A DNA stretch of 64,000 nt from Flammeovirgaceae bacterium (GTDB lineage Bacteria; Bacteroidota; Bacteroidia; Cytophagales; Cyclobacteriaceae): NCBI GenBank assembly GCA_027487845.1, contig JAIYCV010000036.1, forward strand, positions 1-64,000, written 5' to 3'. Positions 54,582 through 63,560 of this stretch are shown in pieces (within the stretch, counting starts at the first letter, position 1; each line of letters starts with the position of its first letter). Under the pieces are notes generated by a model that worked only from the letters and a program-made list of their open reading frames with translations, made no database searches and was not told the origin of the DNA. The position numbers were made by a program, and so were the translations under genes.

Positions 54582-56165
54582 TTAGAATTTCTTCTTTTTA
54601 AATAACACCCGTTCACATCGCGACATGTTTACTTCAAGAGATGTTACTTCGCCTCTTTTATCTCGCTTAAACTCGTAAAAATTGGAGTTATTCATAAAAC
54701 CGTCCTTCGTTTCTGGTGACAGCCGCAGTGACGGAAATGCACCGATCGTTAAAAATAAATCATTCCCCTTTTTAGTAATTGAATAATTGGTTTCCACCTC
54801 TTCGCTGTAATAATTGCCAGTGTACTCGTCAATAACTTTGGATGGTGGTAATACTTTCTTGTAACTGCTTGTATCACTGTGAACTGCTATTATTGTGAAT
54901 GAGTTTACAAAAGCCCACTTCGTTCCGTTTTCAAATACGGTGTCTTTATGAATCATGGAGGTTGGTTTTTCATTTAATAAAAGCTTGCCCTCTTTTAATG
55001 AAAGTTTTATGATGTCATATTCCCTTACACTCTTAAAAGTACCTTCGAATTTCTTCAGATCACTTTCGCTTGCGGAAATAGGCGCAGTCTCAAGTGATTT
55101 TGTTTTTTCTGATCCTAAATACAGCGTGGCAATTTTCTTGTCAATTCCACCCGCATCAAACCAACTATCGTTGCTCAAAATGGCTATGGCTAATTTCTTT
55201 TGTGGATAGTACGACAGCAAAGCTCGGTAACCCGCTGTTGCTCCGGTATGGCTTATCTTTTGCAAATTATTATATGTATCGATAAAGAGGCCGGAAGCAT
55301 ATCCTATCTCTTTTCCATTTTTGAGTTTCCCTTTTTGAATGCGCCATTTATAAACTTCATCACCACCAATAGAATGATGCTCGAGCAGGGTGTTCCATTT
55401 TAATAAGTCGGAGGTGGTGGTTAATAGACCGCCTGGCCCATGGGCGTTTTCAAACGGCATTAACTGTTCAAATCCTTCTTTTGTATGGTCATAGGCGATC
55501 GCTCTGTTTGGAATTATTTCTCTGAAATTACTTCTCCACTTCGTATGATTCATTTCCAACGGTTGGAAGAACCGTTCTTCTGTGAATTGGGTTAATGGTT
55601 GCTCAGAAACCCTTTCCACAATATAAGACAACAGCACGTAGTTTGAATTGCTATAGGAATACTCTGTGCCAGGGGTAAAATTGGTGCTTTGTTGACGACA
55701 GATAATTCGTAAGGCCTCTTCATTGTTGTAGGCACGCGTACTTCTCGGCCAACCAGTCAGTGCGTAAAGAACACCCCAGTCTTTAAGGCCGCTGGTGTGA
55801 TTGAGTAGTTGGTGTACGGTAATTACTGCTGCGTATTTAGGCAGTTCAGGAATGAACTTATTCACATCATCCGTCAATGAAATTTTTCCGTCCGAGACTA
55901 GCAACAGTGCAGCCATTGCCGTAAACTGCTTGGCTACCGAGCCACTTTCTGAAATTGTTTCGATTGTGTTGGGTGTATTGTGTTCGAGGTCTGCCATGCC
56001 AAAGGCTTTGTTGTAAATGATTTTTTCGCCCCGTTTAATTTGAATCATACCACCCGGTGTTGCATTGTTCCAAGAAGAGAAGAGTCGGTCAATTTGCATT
56101 AACGTATCAAGAGGTTGAGCCCCTGCTGACGCAACTATTAGACATAAAAGCAGAATTCTATGCAT
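54582..56165 (-). CDS. Serine hydrolase of the beta-lactamase class C/PBP4* family
   Basis: 527 residues with a signal peptide (about 1-16, ASAGAQ). SxxK motif S76-V-A-K79, Y171-S-N173 and HTG in KISHTGATAGYRALLSYYP make a complete active site. A C-terminal beta domain (about 360-527) without catalytic motifs may bind ligand. Likely a periplasmic or surface esterase/peptidase; beta-lactam hydrolysis is not implied. Monocistronic. Confidence 0.92.
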   Translation of the reverse strand: MHRILLLCLIVASAGAQPLDTLMQIDRLFSSWNNATPGGMIQIKRGEKIIYNKAFGMADLEHNTPNTIETISESGSVAKQFTAMAALLLVSDGKISLTDDVNKFIPELPKYAAVITVHQLLNHTSGLKDWGVLYALTGWPRSTRAYNNEEALRIICRQQSTNFTPGTEYSYSNSNYVLLSYIVERVSEQPLTQFTEERFFQPLEMNHTKWRSNFREIIPNRAIAYDHTKEGFEQLMPFENAHGPGGLLTTTSDLLKWNTLLEHHSIGGDEVYKWRIQKGKLKNGKEIGYASGLFIDTYNNLQKISHTGATAGYRALLSYYPQKKLAIAILSNDSWFDAGGIDKKIATLYLGSEKTKSLETAPISASESDLKKFEGTFKSVREYDIIKLSLKEGKLLLNEKPTSMIHKDTVFENGTKWAFVNSFTIIAVHSDTSSYKKVLPPSKVIDEYTGNYYSEEVETNYSITKKGNDLFLTIGAFPSLRLSPETKDGFMNNSNFYEFKRDKRGEVTSLEVNMSRCERVLFKKKKF

Positions 56166-56276
56166 GGCGTTTTTTTATGAGGTTAAAGATGTTCTGATCT
56201 ACAAATTAGCAATTTCCAATAACCCGAAAGGGTTTTGGTTCAATTAAAAACAAATAAACTATTATCTTGCCATTCT

Positions 56277-57218
56277 ATGCCAATGCCTACGCTCGCTTTA
56301 GTCGTGCCGTGCTTCAACGAAGAAGAAATTATTGTCTCTTCGTTAGATATATTGTCCGATTTACTTGGTCGCTTTATCGCACAAGGTAAAATTTCGGAAA
56401 CAAGTTTTATCGTCTTAGTTGATGATGGTAGCAAGGACAAGACCATTCTTCTTGCCAGCCAATATAAATCAAGCAAAGTCAAGATTTTAAAACTCGCTAG
56501 CAATGTGGGGCATCAGCATGCGTTATTGGCGGGCTTACATTTTGTAACTGGCAAAGTCGATTGTTGTGTGTCCATCGATGCCGATTTGCAAGATGATATT
56601 GAGGTTATTGCGCAGATGGTTGATTTTTATAATGCAGGTGCGCAGATTGTCTATGGCATTCGCGACAATCGTGAAGCGGATTCTTTTTTTAAGAAGGGAA
56701 CGGCCGTAGTTTTTTATCAATTGATGATAAAAATGGGAGTTCCGTTGGTTTTTAACCATGCAGACTTCCGTTTGCTGTCCAACAATGTTTTAATTGAACT
56801 CCAAAAGTATCAGGAAGTAAACTTGTTTTTGCGAGGTTTATTTCCTCAAATGGGCTTCTCTTCTGCTCAGGTTTTTTATTCTCGTAGGAAACGGATGGCA
56901 GGCGAGTCAAAGTATCCATTTTTTAAAATGTTGAAGCTTGCGGTAAACGGCATTACTTCATTTACCAATTATCCGCTCAAAATTATTACCGCTTTGGGGT
57001 CGTTGATCTTTGGCGCCAGCATACTTGCCACCATGTGGATTTTGGTAGTTGTGCTACAAGGTAAGAACGTGCCTGGGTGGGCATCTATTACGCTACCGAT
57101 CTATTTCTTGGGTGGCATTCAACTTTTGGCAATTGGCATATTAGGAGAATATATTTCAAGGATCTACCTAGAAACCAAGCGCAGACCGTTGTATCATGTG
57201 GAAAAAATTATTGAATAA
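56277..57218 (+). CDS. Family 2 glycosyltransferase (DPM1/GtrB-like)
   Basis: 313 residues from ATG 56277; a TTG 42 bp upstream adds no conserved sequence. GT-A motifs: VVPCFNEEE, VDDGSKDKT, NVGHQHALLAGL and the DxD-like SIDADLQDD. Two C-terminal membrane helices (about 235-260 and 270-295), as in polyprenyl-phosphate glycosyltransferases, e.g. GtrB. Likely transfers a sugar to undecaprenyl phosphate at the inner membrane. Its end overlaps an alternative start of the next gene. Confidence 0.93.
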   Translation: MPMPTLALVVPCFNEEEIIVSSLDILSDLLGRFIAQGKISETSFIVLVDDGSKDKTILLASQYKSSKVKILKLASNVGHQHALLAGLHFVTGKVDCCVSIDADLQDDIEVIAQMVDFYNAGAQIVYGIRDNREADSFFKKGTAVVFYQLMIKMGVPLVFNHADFRLLSNNVLIELQKYQEVNLFLRGLFPQMGFSSAQVFYSRRKRMAGESKYPFFKMLKLAVNGITSFTNYPLKIITALGSLIFGASILATMWILVVVLQGKNVPGWASITLPIYFLGGIQLLAIGILGEYISRIYLETKRRPLYHVEKIIE

Positions 57219-57237
57219 AGTTTCATTATTATTCGTT

Positions 57238-57969
57238 ATGAAGCAGATTGTATTGCTCATCTTCCTTTTGCTTGTCGGTTGTAGTAGTTCTAAAACCTTC
57301 AGAAAATTTTCTAAACAAGAAAATGTTGCAATCAAGAAATATAAAAATGCTGTTAATGCAAAAGATGGTCGCTATCACGTGTTAATAGTAACCTCATTGG
57401 GCGATATGGTGTTAACATTGTATAACGAGACGCCCCTTCATCGCGATAACTTTGTCAACAAAGTCAAAGCAGGTTTTTATGATAGCCTCTTGTTTCACCG
57501 AGTCATTGATAAGTTTATGATTCAAGGCGGTGACCCGGAGAGTAAACACGCTAAAGAGGGGGCTTTCTTGGGTAGTGGAGATGCGCCAGGTGGACGAATT
57601 CCAGCGGAATTTAGAATAGATAAGGGAATTTATCATAAGCGAGGAGTATTGGCCGCAGCGCGTGATGAAAATCTTGAAAAGGCAAGCAGCAATTGTCAGT
57701 TCTACATTGTGCAGCGCAAGCCTTGGCGTGTCTCTGAACTAGACAGCACCGTGGTTTCCAGAAGACTTTTAATAAATGATGATCAAAGAAAAATCTATAC
57801 TGAATTAGGAGGTACTCCACACCTCGATGGCGAGTACACTATTTATGGTGAGCTTGAAACTGGGTTTGATGTGTTAGATAAAATAGCAGCTACAAAGACA
57901 ACTTTTTCTGATCGACCCCTGCAAGATATTCGAATGAAGATGTTTCTATTGAATGAAATAAAGAAATAG
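57238..57969 (+). CDS. Cyclophilin-type peptidyl-prolyl isomerase lipoprotein
   Basis: 243 residues from ATG 57238, which gives lipobox LLVGC (Cys 15); an earlier ATG inside the GT2 gene lacks the clean signal. Cyclophilin fold: DMVLTLYNETPLHRDNFVNKV, FHRVIDKFMIQGGDPE with the catalytic Arg, NCQFYIV, and GEYTIYGELETGFDVLDKIA. Periplasmic folding helper; one insertion (about 165-190) lengthens it. Start is 19 bp after the GT2 stop. Confidence 0.93.
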   Translation: MKQIVLLIFLLLVGCSSSKTFRKFSKQENVAIKKYKNAVNAKDGRYHVLIVTSLGDMVLTLYNETPLHRDNFVNKVKAGFYDSLLFHRVIDKFMIQGGDPESKHAKEGAFLGSGDAPGGRIPAEFRIDKGIYHKRGVLAAARDENLEKASSNCQFYIVQRKPWRVSELDSTVVSRRLLINDDQRKIYTELGGTPHLDGEYTIYGELETGFDVLDKIAATKTTFSDRPLQDIRMKMFLLNEIKK

Positions 57970-57982
57970 ATTTAACGATAGA

Positions 57983-58438
57983 CTAAATTCTATTTCGTCC
58001 AGCTTCCATTACTGCGTATTGCTTAACGGTTTGGAAAGTGGCAACATCTAATGTTGTAGACGCAGGCCCTGTTTTCTCGGGAGTAAAGCCACCTTCGCTT
58101 TCCCACCATTTTTTCGCATTGTCTCGCGCAGAATTTTTATCAACATTGAAGTAGCCGATAATGGAATCCGAGACAATCCAAGGCTTTGTGACAGTAGAAT
58201 ACTTTTCAAAAATCATCGAACGCATTTGGGTGCCAGAAGAATTATTTTTGAAATGAGAAACGGTGTACGACATGGTTTCAGGCTCTGTCATAATCATGTC
58301 CCAGTATTTTTGAGAAGTCACCACATCGGCTGTGGTTAGCAAATAGCCAAAGCCATTTTCAATAGGCTCTTTTGTAATAAGGCAGGATGCTTTAAAAGGC
58401 TTCTTTTTCTTGCCGAAGATTGAATCGAGGATTGCCAT
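57983..58438 (-). CDS. Conserved hypothetical cytoplasmic protein
   Basis: 151 residues; family not recognised. No signal peptide. Begins MAILDSIFGKKKKPFKASCL and contains KYWDMIMTEPETMSY, KPWIVSDSIIGYF and NAKKWWESEGGFTPEKTGP. Mixed alpha/beta. Convergent with the cyclophilin gene, 13 bp apart. Confidence 0.7.
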   Translation of the reverse strand: MAILDSIFGKKKKPFKASCLITKEPIENGFGYLLTTADVVTSQKYWDMIMTEPETMSYTVSHFKNNSSGTQMRSMIFEKYSTVTKPWIVSDSIIGYFNVDKNSARDNAKKWWESEGGFTPEKTGPASTTLDVATFQTVKQYAVMEAGRNRI

Positions 58439-58541
58439 AAATCTAAATTGTCTTTCTGTAGATACTCCTTAAAGCCTAAATAGTTGCATTTAAATGCAAT
58501 TTTCTTGCAAGACTAACATTAGAAAATGAAGTCAAAGGCAA

Positions 58542-59993
58542 CTAAGTTCCTTTTTGGGAAGTCTTCTTTTTCTGAAATTTCTCATGATTTGTTAAGAAGT
58601 CATCGATCTTATCAACTGGAATTTTCCGGGCCAAAATCTTCTTTTTCTCATCGAGAATGTAAACTGTAGGGAAGGTTTCTGTAAAATAAAGAAGACTAAA
58701 ATGTTCTTTGGAGTACGAGCGTGGGCCGTTTACCGTAATCCACGACATCTTCATTTCCTTGATATAATCACGCATTTTTTTCATCGAAGTGTCTGACGCT
58801 ACCGCATACACTTCAAGGTCGTATTTTAATTTGTTCTTGTTATAGAACTCCACCAATTTAGGAGACTCTTTTCGGCAATGACCACACTCAGGGTCGAAGA
58901 AAAAAACCACCGTGTACTTCTTTTTTATGTCATAAATTGATTTTGGTTGAAGGTTTTGATCCTGCATCGTCAAGTTTGGGGCTGCTCTGCCAATCATTGC
59001 TCGCCTGACTTTGTCAGCATATTCTTTAATACTTTTCTTGAAGGGAGCGTTAGCCCAGAAGTCCATTTCGCCAGTGGCAAAATACTTATCGTAAACACGT
59101 ACATAGACTTCATCGAGCCCCATTATTTCTGGGTTTTGATAGGTTACCAAACAAGTGAACACCATAAATTTATATGTTTCCTGATTTTTCTTTGCCTTGG
59201 CCACCAGCCCATCGATGGCTTTCATAATCGTGTCGGGCTGCGGTAAGAAAAGTTTTTCCAAGTACTCCTTTACTTTTTCCTTATAGAATGGCCTGGGCAT
59301 TTTAACCAACGCATCATCAGCCACATCAAAATAGTCGAAAAAGTGTTGTCTGTAGTACCTTAGTTGAAAGGTGGAGTCAATGTTTCCGTTGGCTTTTTTA
59401 GGTGGGTCTGGTATTTCTATTTGTTTTGACGCTTTGATCAACTTTGCAGTAACAGAATTTGGACTTTTGGCAATAAGGTCATCCTGATAAGACAATACTT
59501 TTTTATTTATTTTTTGAAACTCTTCCCTAGCCGATTTCTTTTGGTCTTCTTTCAAGGTGCTGTCTTGCAATACTTTAATGTAAGGCTCGGCCTCATCGTG
59601 GCGGTCTTTATTGAAACGAATGTTTTCGAAAAACAGTTTATTGTCTTCGTCTCCCGACACTTTCAAATGGCCGATGTAATCGCTTGTGTCGGTTTCTAAG
59701 ATGAAATCTTGATCTTTCCCTACTACCAAATCAAATACTTTTGAAATTTTGCCTTTCGGCCCCATTACCAACATATAAACTCCCAGTGGTAGCGTTTTCT
59801 TGCCATCGAAAACAAAAGTGCCTTGTTTATCCACCTTGGCGGTATCATCCAAATAGGTGCTTTCATCAAAATAATGCCCTAGATAGGCTGTGGTGTCTTT
59901 TAAACCCTTTATTTTGAAGCCAAGTTTGTAACCCTTTTGGCCGAAAAGGTTAGCAGAAACCAGTGCTAAAAAACCTATAAAAACAATTCTCAT
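58542..59993 (-). CDS. TlpA-like thioredoxin-fold protein with DUF4369-type N-terminus
   Basis: 483 residues from ATG 59993 (MRIVFIGFLALVSANLFGQ signal peptide); the frame extends 12 residues upstream to another start. An N-terminal beta domain (about 20-110: KIKGLKDTTAYLGHYFDESTYLDDTA) is followed by a helical middle section (about 125-330) and a C-terminal redoxin domain (about 335-483) with active-site C370-G-H-C373 in FFFDPECGHCRKES. Periplasmic thiol-disulfide exchange is likely. Such proteins are common in Bacteroidota; the partner is unknown. Confidence 0.9.
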   Translation of the reverse strand: MRIVFIGFLALVSANLFGQKGYKLGFKIKGLKDTTAYLGHYFDESTYLDDTAKVDKQGTFVFDGKKTLPLGVYMLVMGPKGKISKVFDLVVGKDQDFILETDTSDYIGHLKVSGDEDNKLFFENIRFNKDRHDEAEPYIKVLQDSTLKEDQKKSAREEFQKINKKVLSYQDDLIAKSPNSVTAKLIKASKQIEIPDPPKKANGNIDSTFQLRYYRQHFFDYFDVADDALVKMPRPFYKEKVKEYLEKLFLPQPDTIMKAIDGLVAKAKKNQETYKFMVFTCLVTYQNPEIMGLDEVYVRVYDKYFATGEMDFWANAPFKKSIKEYADKVRRAMIGRAAPNLTMQDQNLQPKSIYDIKKKYTVVFFFDPECGHCRKESPKLVEFYNKNKLKYDLEVYAVASDTSMKKMRDYIKEMKMSWITVNGPRSYSKEHFSLLYFTETFPTVYILDEKKKILARKIPVDKIDDFLTNHEKFQKKKTSQKGT

Positions 59994-60202
59994 AGCTTTA
60001 AGTGTATAATTCGATTTCAAATTTGGCAATTTGAACGGGTATTGACAAGAACGATTTCCTATTCCGCATATTATCTGGGGCGGTTTAACAAATCGTTTAC
60101 AATTGCTGACTTTTGCTTTTAAGGTGATAAACTTTGGGGAGAAGTTAAAATCGAAGTTTCATTTAACGATTCGTTGAAGTTTTTCGATCCATCATTTTCC
60201 CC

Positions 60203-60210
60203 TACTTTTG
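60203..60210 (+). promoter_or_regulatory. Candidate -7 box for the gldAFG operon
   Basis: TACTTTTG matches the TAnnTTTG consensus 17 bp before the gldA ATG. The nearest TTG (60174-60176) is 26 bp upstream, beyond the usual 17-23 bp, so this is tentative. Confidence 0.4.
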
Positions 60211-60227
60211 CACCTTCCAAAAAATAG

Positions 60228-61148
60228 ATGTCGCTCGAAGTTCAACAGCTTACCAAAGTCTATGGCCAACAGAAGGCTGTAAACAATGTTTCTTTTTCTG
60301 TAAGGGAAGGTGAGATTGTGGGCTTTCTTGGGCCGAATGGCGCAGGTAAAAGCACTACTATGAAAATTGCCACCACCTATATCCCGCCCACGGCAGGGTC
60401 AATTAGGGTAGGGGGTTTTAATGTTCAAAATGAGCCTTTAAAAGCGCGAAGAGTCACTGGTTATTTGCCCGAGCACAATCCGTTGTATTTGGATATGTAT
60501 GTGCGCGAATACTTGCAATTTGCAGCTCGAATTGCCGGACTTTCTTCATCCAGAACAAAGGAAAGAGTAAATGAAATGATTGTGCTATGTGGGTTAGCGC
60601 TTGAACAAAATAAAAAGATTGAAAGTCTATCGAAGGGGTATCGCCAACGGGTGGGTCTTGCCCAAGCACTTATTCATGATCCCAACGTATTGATTTTAGA
60701 TGAGCCCACTTCGGGTTTAGATCCCAACCAATTGGTTGAAATAAGAAAGCTTATTAAAACGGTCAGCAAAGATAAAACGGTTATTTTTTCCACGCATATC
60801 ATGCAAGAAGTAAAAGCCCTGTGCGACCGCGTGGTGGTGATAAACAAAGGGGAAATTGTGGCAAACGACTCACTGGATTCACTCCTAAAAAACCAGCAAG
60901 GTCACATCATTTTTTTGGCGGAGTTTGAAGGCGAAGTGTTGTTAGAAGACCTGAAATCTATTGAAGGCGTTTTGAATGCAGACCAAGTGGACAAAAGCAA
61001 GTTTAAGTTAACTGCCAAAGAAGGTATTGACATACGGCCAACTATATTTCGCTTTGCAGCGGATAAACAACTTTCGTTGATCGGTTTAAAGCAAGAAGAA
61101 AGTTCGCTGGAAACCATATTTAAAGAATTGACAACGTCTACAGTATGA
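60228..61148 (+). CDS. gldA: Gliding motility ABC transporter ATPase GldA
   Basis: 306 residues. Walker A FLGPNGAGKST (about 33-43), signature LSKGYRQRVGLAQAL, Walker B VLILDEPTSGLD, H-loop FSTHIMQEV; all catalytic motifs are intact, unlike the ABC homologue earlier in the window. The distinctive GYLPEHNPLYLDMYVREYL stretch is typical of GldA. With GldF and GldG it forms an ABC complex needed for gliding in some Bacteroidota. Stop overlaps gldF (ATGA). Confidence 0.95.
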   Translation: MSLEVQQLTKVYGQQKAVNNVSFSVREGEIVGFLGPNGAGKSTTMKIATTYIPPTAGSIRVGGFNVQNEPLKARRVTGYLPEHNPLYLDMYVREYLQFAARIAGLSSSRTKERVNEMIVLCGLALEQNKKIESLSKGYRQRVGLAQALIHDPNVLILDEPTSGLDPNQLVEIRKLIKTVSKDKTVIFSTHIMQEVKALCDRVVVINKGEIVANDSLDSLLKNQQGHIIFLAEFEGEVLLEDLKSIEGVLNADQVDKSKFKLTAKEGIDIRPTIFRFAADKQLSLIGLKQEESSLETIFKELTTSTV

Positions 61149-61876
61149 TTCAAATCTTTAAAAAGGAATTTAATAGCTTTCTTAATTCTTTAATTGCCTA
61201 TATCGTGATTGGTGTTTTCTTAATCGCAATAGGCCTGCTTACTTGGGTGTTTCCTGCTACCTCGGTCTTAGACTATGGTTATGCCGATTTGGATTCTCTT
61301 TTTTCATTTGGCCCTTATGTGTTCATTTTTCTTATTCCAGCTATTACCATGAAAAGTTTTGCGGAAGAGAAAAAACTCGGCACGTTGGAGTTGCTGTTCA
61401 CCCGTCCTGTAACTGATCTGGAGATTATTTTGGGCAAGTTCTTAGCAGCCTTTGCATTGGTTATTATTTCCTTGTTGCCTACCGTTACTTATTATTATTC
61501 TGTATATCAACTGGGCAACCCGGTTGGTAACATTGATACGCCTGGCGCAATCGGTTCATTTATTGGATTGATGCTACTGGGTGGGGTGTTTTGCACCATC
61601 GGCATATTGGCGTCCGCGCTGACATCCAATCAAATAGTTGCTTTTATTCTCTCGGCCTTTCTCTGTTTCATTTTTTACAATGGTTTCGATTCCTTTTCCT
61701 CCATACCTGTTTTCGGCCAGCAGGCACTATTCATCAGGCAGCTCGGTATCTTGTTTCACTATGAGTCCATCAGTAGAGGATTGATTGATAGTCGTGACTT
61801 ACTTTATTTTTTTAGCGTGGCAACCTTCATGGTGCTACTCACAAAACTTACTATCGGCAGCAGGCAATGGAAGTAA
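61145..61876 (+). CDS. gldF: Gliding motility ABC transporter permease GldF
   Basis: 243 residues with six predicted membrane helices (MIQIFKKEFNSFLNSLIAYIVIG at the start, ALTSNQIVAFILSAFLCF later). ABC-2-type permease with AITMKSFAEEKKLGTLELLFTRPVTDLEI in the first loop, quoted in part. Overlaps gldA by 4 bp and gldG by 10 bp. Confidence 0.93.
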   Translation: MIQIFKKEFNSFLNSLIAYIVIGVFLIAIGLLTWVFPATSVLDYGYADLDSLFSFGPYVFIFLIPAITMKSFAEEKKLGTLELLFTRPVTDLEIILGKFLAAFALVIISLLPTVTYYYSVYQLGNPVGNIDTPGAIGSFIGLMLLGGVFCTIGILASALTSNQIVAFILSAFLCFIFYNGFDSFSSIPVFGQQALFIRQLGILFHYESISRGLIDSRDLLYFFSVATFMVLLTKLTIGSRQWK

Positions 61877-63558
61877 AGCGACTCATGGCGAGCAGAAAAA
61901 CAGGTGATTGGCTATTGTTTGCCAACGGGCTGGTTTTATTGGTTTTGCTCAACATTATGGCGTCCCTTTATTTTTTCCGCATTGATTTAACGGAAGAAAA
62001 AAGATACACCATTAAACCGGCAACGAAGCAATTGTTGAACGAATTAGATGACGAAGTTTTTGTGGAAGTGTACCTGGCGGGTGAGCTAAATCCGGGGTTT
62101 AAGCGGTTTCAAAAATCCATTTTAGAAACACTGGAAGAGTTTAAAATTTATTCGCACAATAAAGTTCAGTTTACGGTTACCGATCCCGCGACAGCGGCAA
62201 GTGAAAAAGCACGCAACGAATTTCAAGCGGGCTTGGCGCAGAAAGGTGTTAGTGGGATGCGCGTGATCGATACCAAGGACGGAGAGCGGGTGGAAAAGAT
62301 CGTCTTTCCAGGCGCGGTAATTTCTTACGGTGGTTTTGAAAATGGCGTCATGCTTTTTAAAAGTAAATTGGCAACAACCTCCCAAGAAGTACTTAATCAG
62401 TCAATAGAGGGAGTAGAATTTGAACTTGCCAACGCCATTCACAAAATAATAAATGTGAATCGCAAAAAAATTGGGTTAGTGATGGGGCATGGCGAACTTG
62501 ATACCCTGAAATTTGCCAGTTTTAACAACGCGCTGTTTGAGCAATACAATGTTTTTAAGGTGAATCTCGCCAAGAAGAAATCAATCCTCAATTACAATGC
62601 ACTCATAATCGCCAAACCGATGCGAGTTTTTTCCGAGCCTGAAAAGCTTTCGCTTGATCAATACATTATGAATGGGGGCAAGGTGTTGTTTATGCTCGAT
62701 CGCATGGAAGCGAACATGGACAGTGCCTCGCTCGAAAACTACTTTGCCAGATCTATTGAAACCAATTTAGAAGATCAACTCTTCAAATACGGTGTGCGTA
62801 TCAATCAAGATTTAGTGCAAGACCGTTTTGCTGCTAAGTATCCAGTGGTGATTGGCAAGGTGAGCGATCGCCCTGAGATCATGCAAATGGAGTGGCCCTT
62901 TTTTCCGCTTATCAATCATTACACCGATAACTCAATCACCAAAAACATGGACGCAACACTTCTGCGGTTTGCAAGTAGTATCGATACCGTGAAGGCAATC
63001 GGGGTTAAGAAGACTCCGCTTTTATTTACATCGCAATTCACACGCAAGTTGGGTAACCCAATAAAAGTGGGTATTGACGATTTAAGAAAAACAAAACCCG
63101 AGAGTTTTGTGGGGGGGCAAATACCAGTAGCCTATTTACTAGAAGGCCAATTTACAAGTCTGTATAAAAATCGTTTTCTCCCGGAAGGAACCGATTCTAC
63201 TGGGTTTAAATCTTCAAGTAAACCTACCAAACTTATTGTAGTTGCCGATGGCGACATTGCCCGCAACGAAGTAAACCCCCGCAACAACCAAGCACAATTG
63301 TTGGGTAAAGATTTGTTTTCAGGCTATACCTATTCTAATCAAGATCTCCTTTTGAATATGGTTGCCTACTTGACTGATGAAAATGGCCTGATAACCGCTC
63401 GCACGAAAGAAGTGAAGATACGACCGCTCGATAAAGAAAAGCTTAAAAAGGAAAGAGTTTATTGGCAGTCGCTCAACTTGGTGGTGCCCATCGTTTTACT
63501 TGTTATTTTTGGAATACTCAGGGCGATGACGCGAAAAAGAAAATACGCTAATTTTTGA
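61867..63558 (+). CDS. gldG: Gliding motility substrate-binding-like protein GldG
   Basis: 563 residues. N-terminal membrane anchor (about 17-36), large periplasmic domain, C-terminal helix (about 538-556) and basic end RKRKYANF. RIDLTEEKRYTIKPATKQLL and FKVNLAKKKSILNYNALIIAKP are family hallmarks of GldG/ABC-2 auxiliary proteins. A start at 61885 (MASRKTGDW) would avoid the overlap with gldF. Continues 2 bp later into the DUF4340 gene. Confidence 0.93.
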   Translation: MEVKRLMASRKTGDWLLFANGLVLLVLLNIMASLYFFRIDLTEEKRYTIKPATKQLLNELDDEVFVEVYLAGELNPGFKRFQKSILETLEEFKIYSHNKVQFTVTDPATAASEKARNEFQAGLAQKGVSGMRVIDTKDGERVEKIVFPGAVISYGGFENGVMLFKSKLATTSQEVLNQSIEGVEFELANAIHKIINVNRKKIGLVMGHGELDTLKFASFNNALFEQYNVFKVNLAKKKSILNYNALIIAKPMRVFSEPEKLSLDQYIMNGGKVLFMLDRMEANMDSASLENYFARSIETNLEDQLFKYGVRINQDLVQDRFAAKYPVVIGKVSDRPEIMQMEWPFFPLINHYTDNSITKNMDATLLRFASSIDTVKAIGVKKTPLLFTSQFTRKLGNPIKVGIDDLRKTKPESFVGGQIPVAYLLEGQFTSLYKNRFLPEGTDSTGFKSSSKPTKLIVVADGDIARNEVNPRNNQAQLLGKDLFSGYTYSNQDLLLNMVAYLTDENGLITARTKEVKIRPLDKEKLKKERVYWQSLNLVVPIVLLVIFGILRAMTRKRKYANF

Positions 63559-63560
63559 AA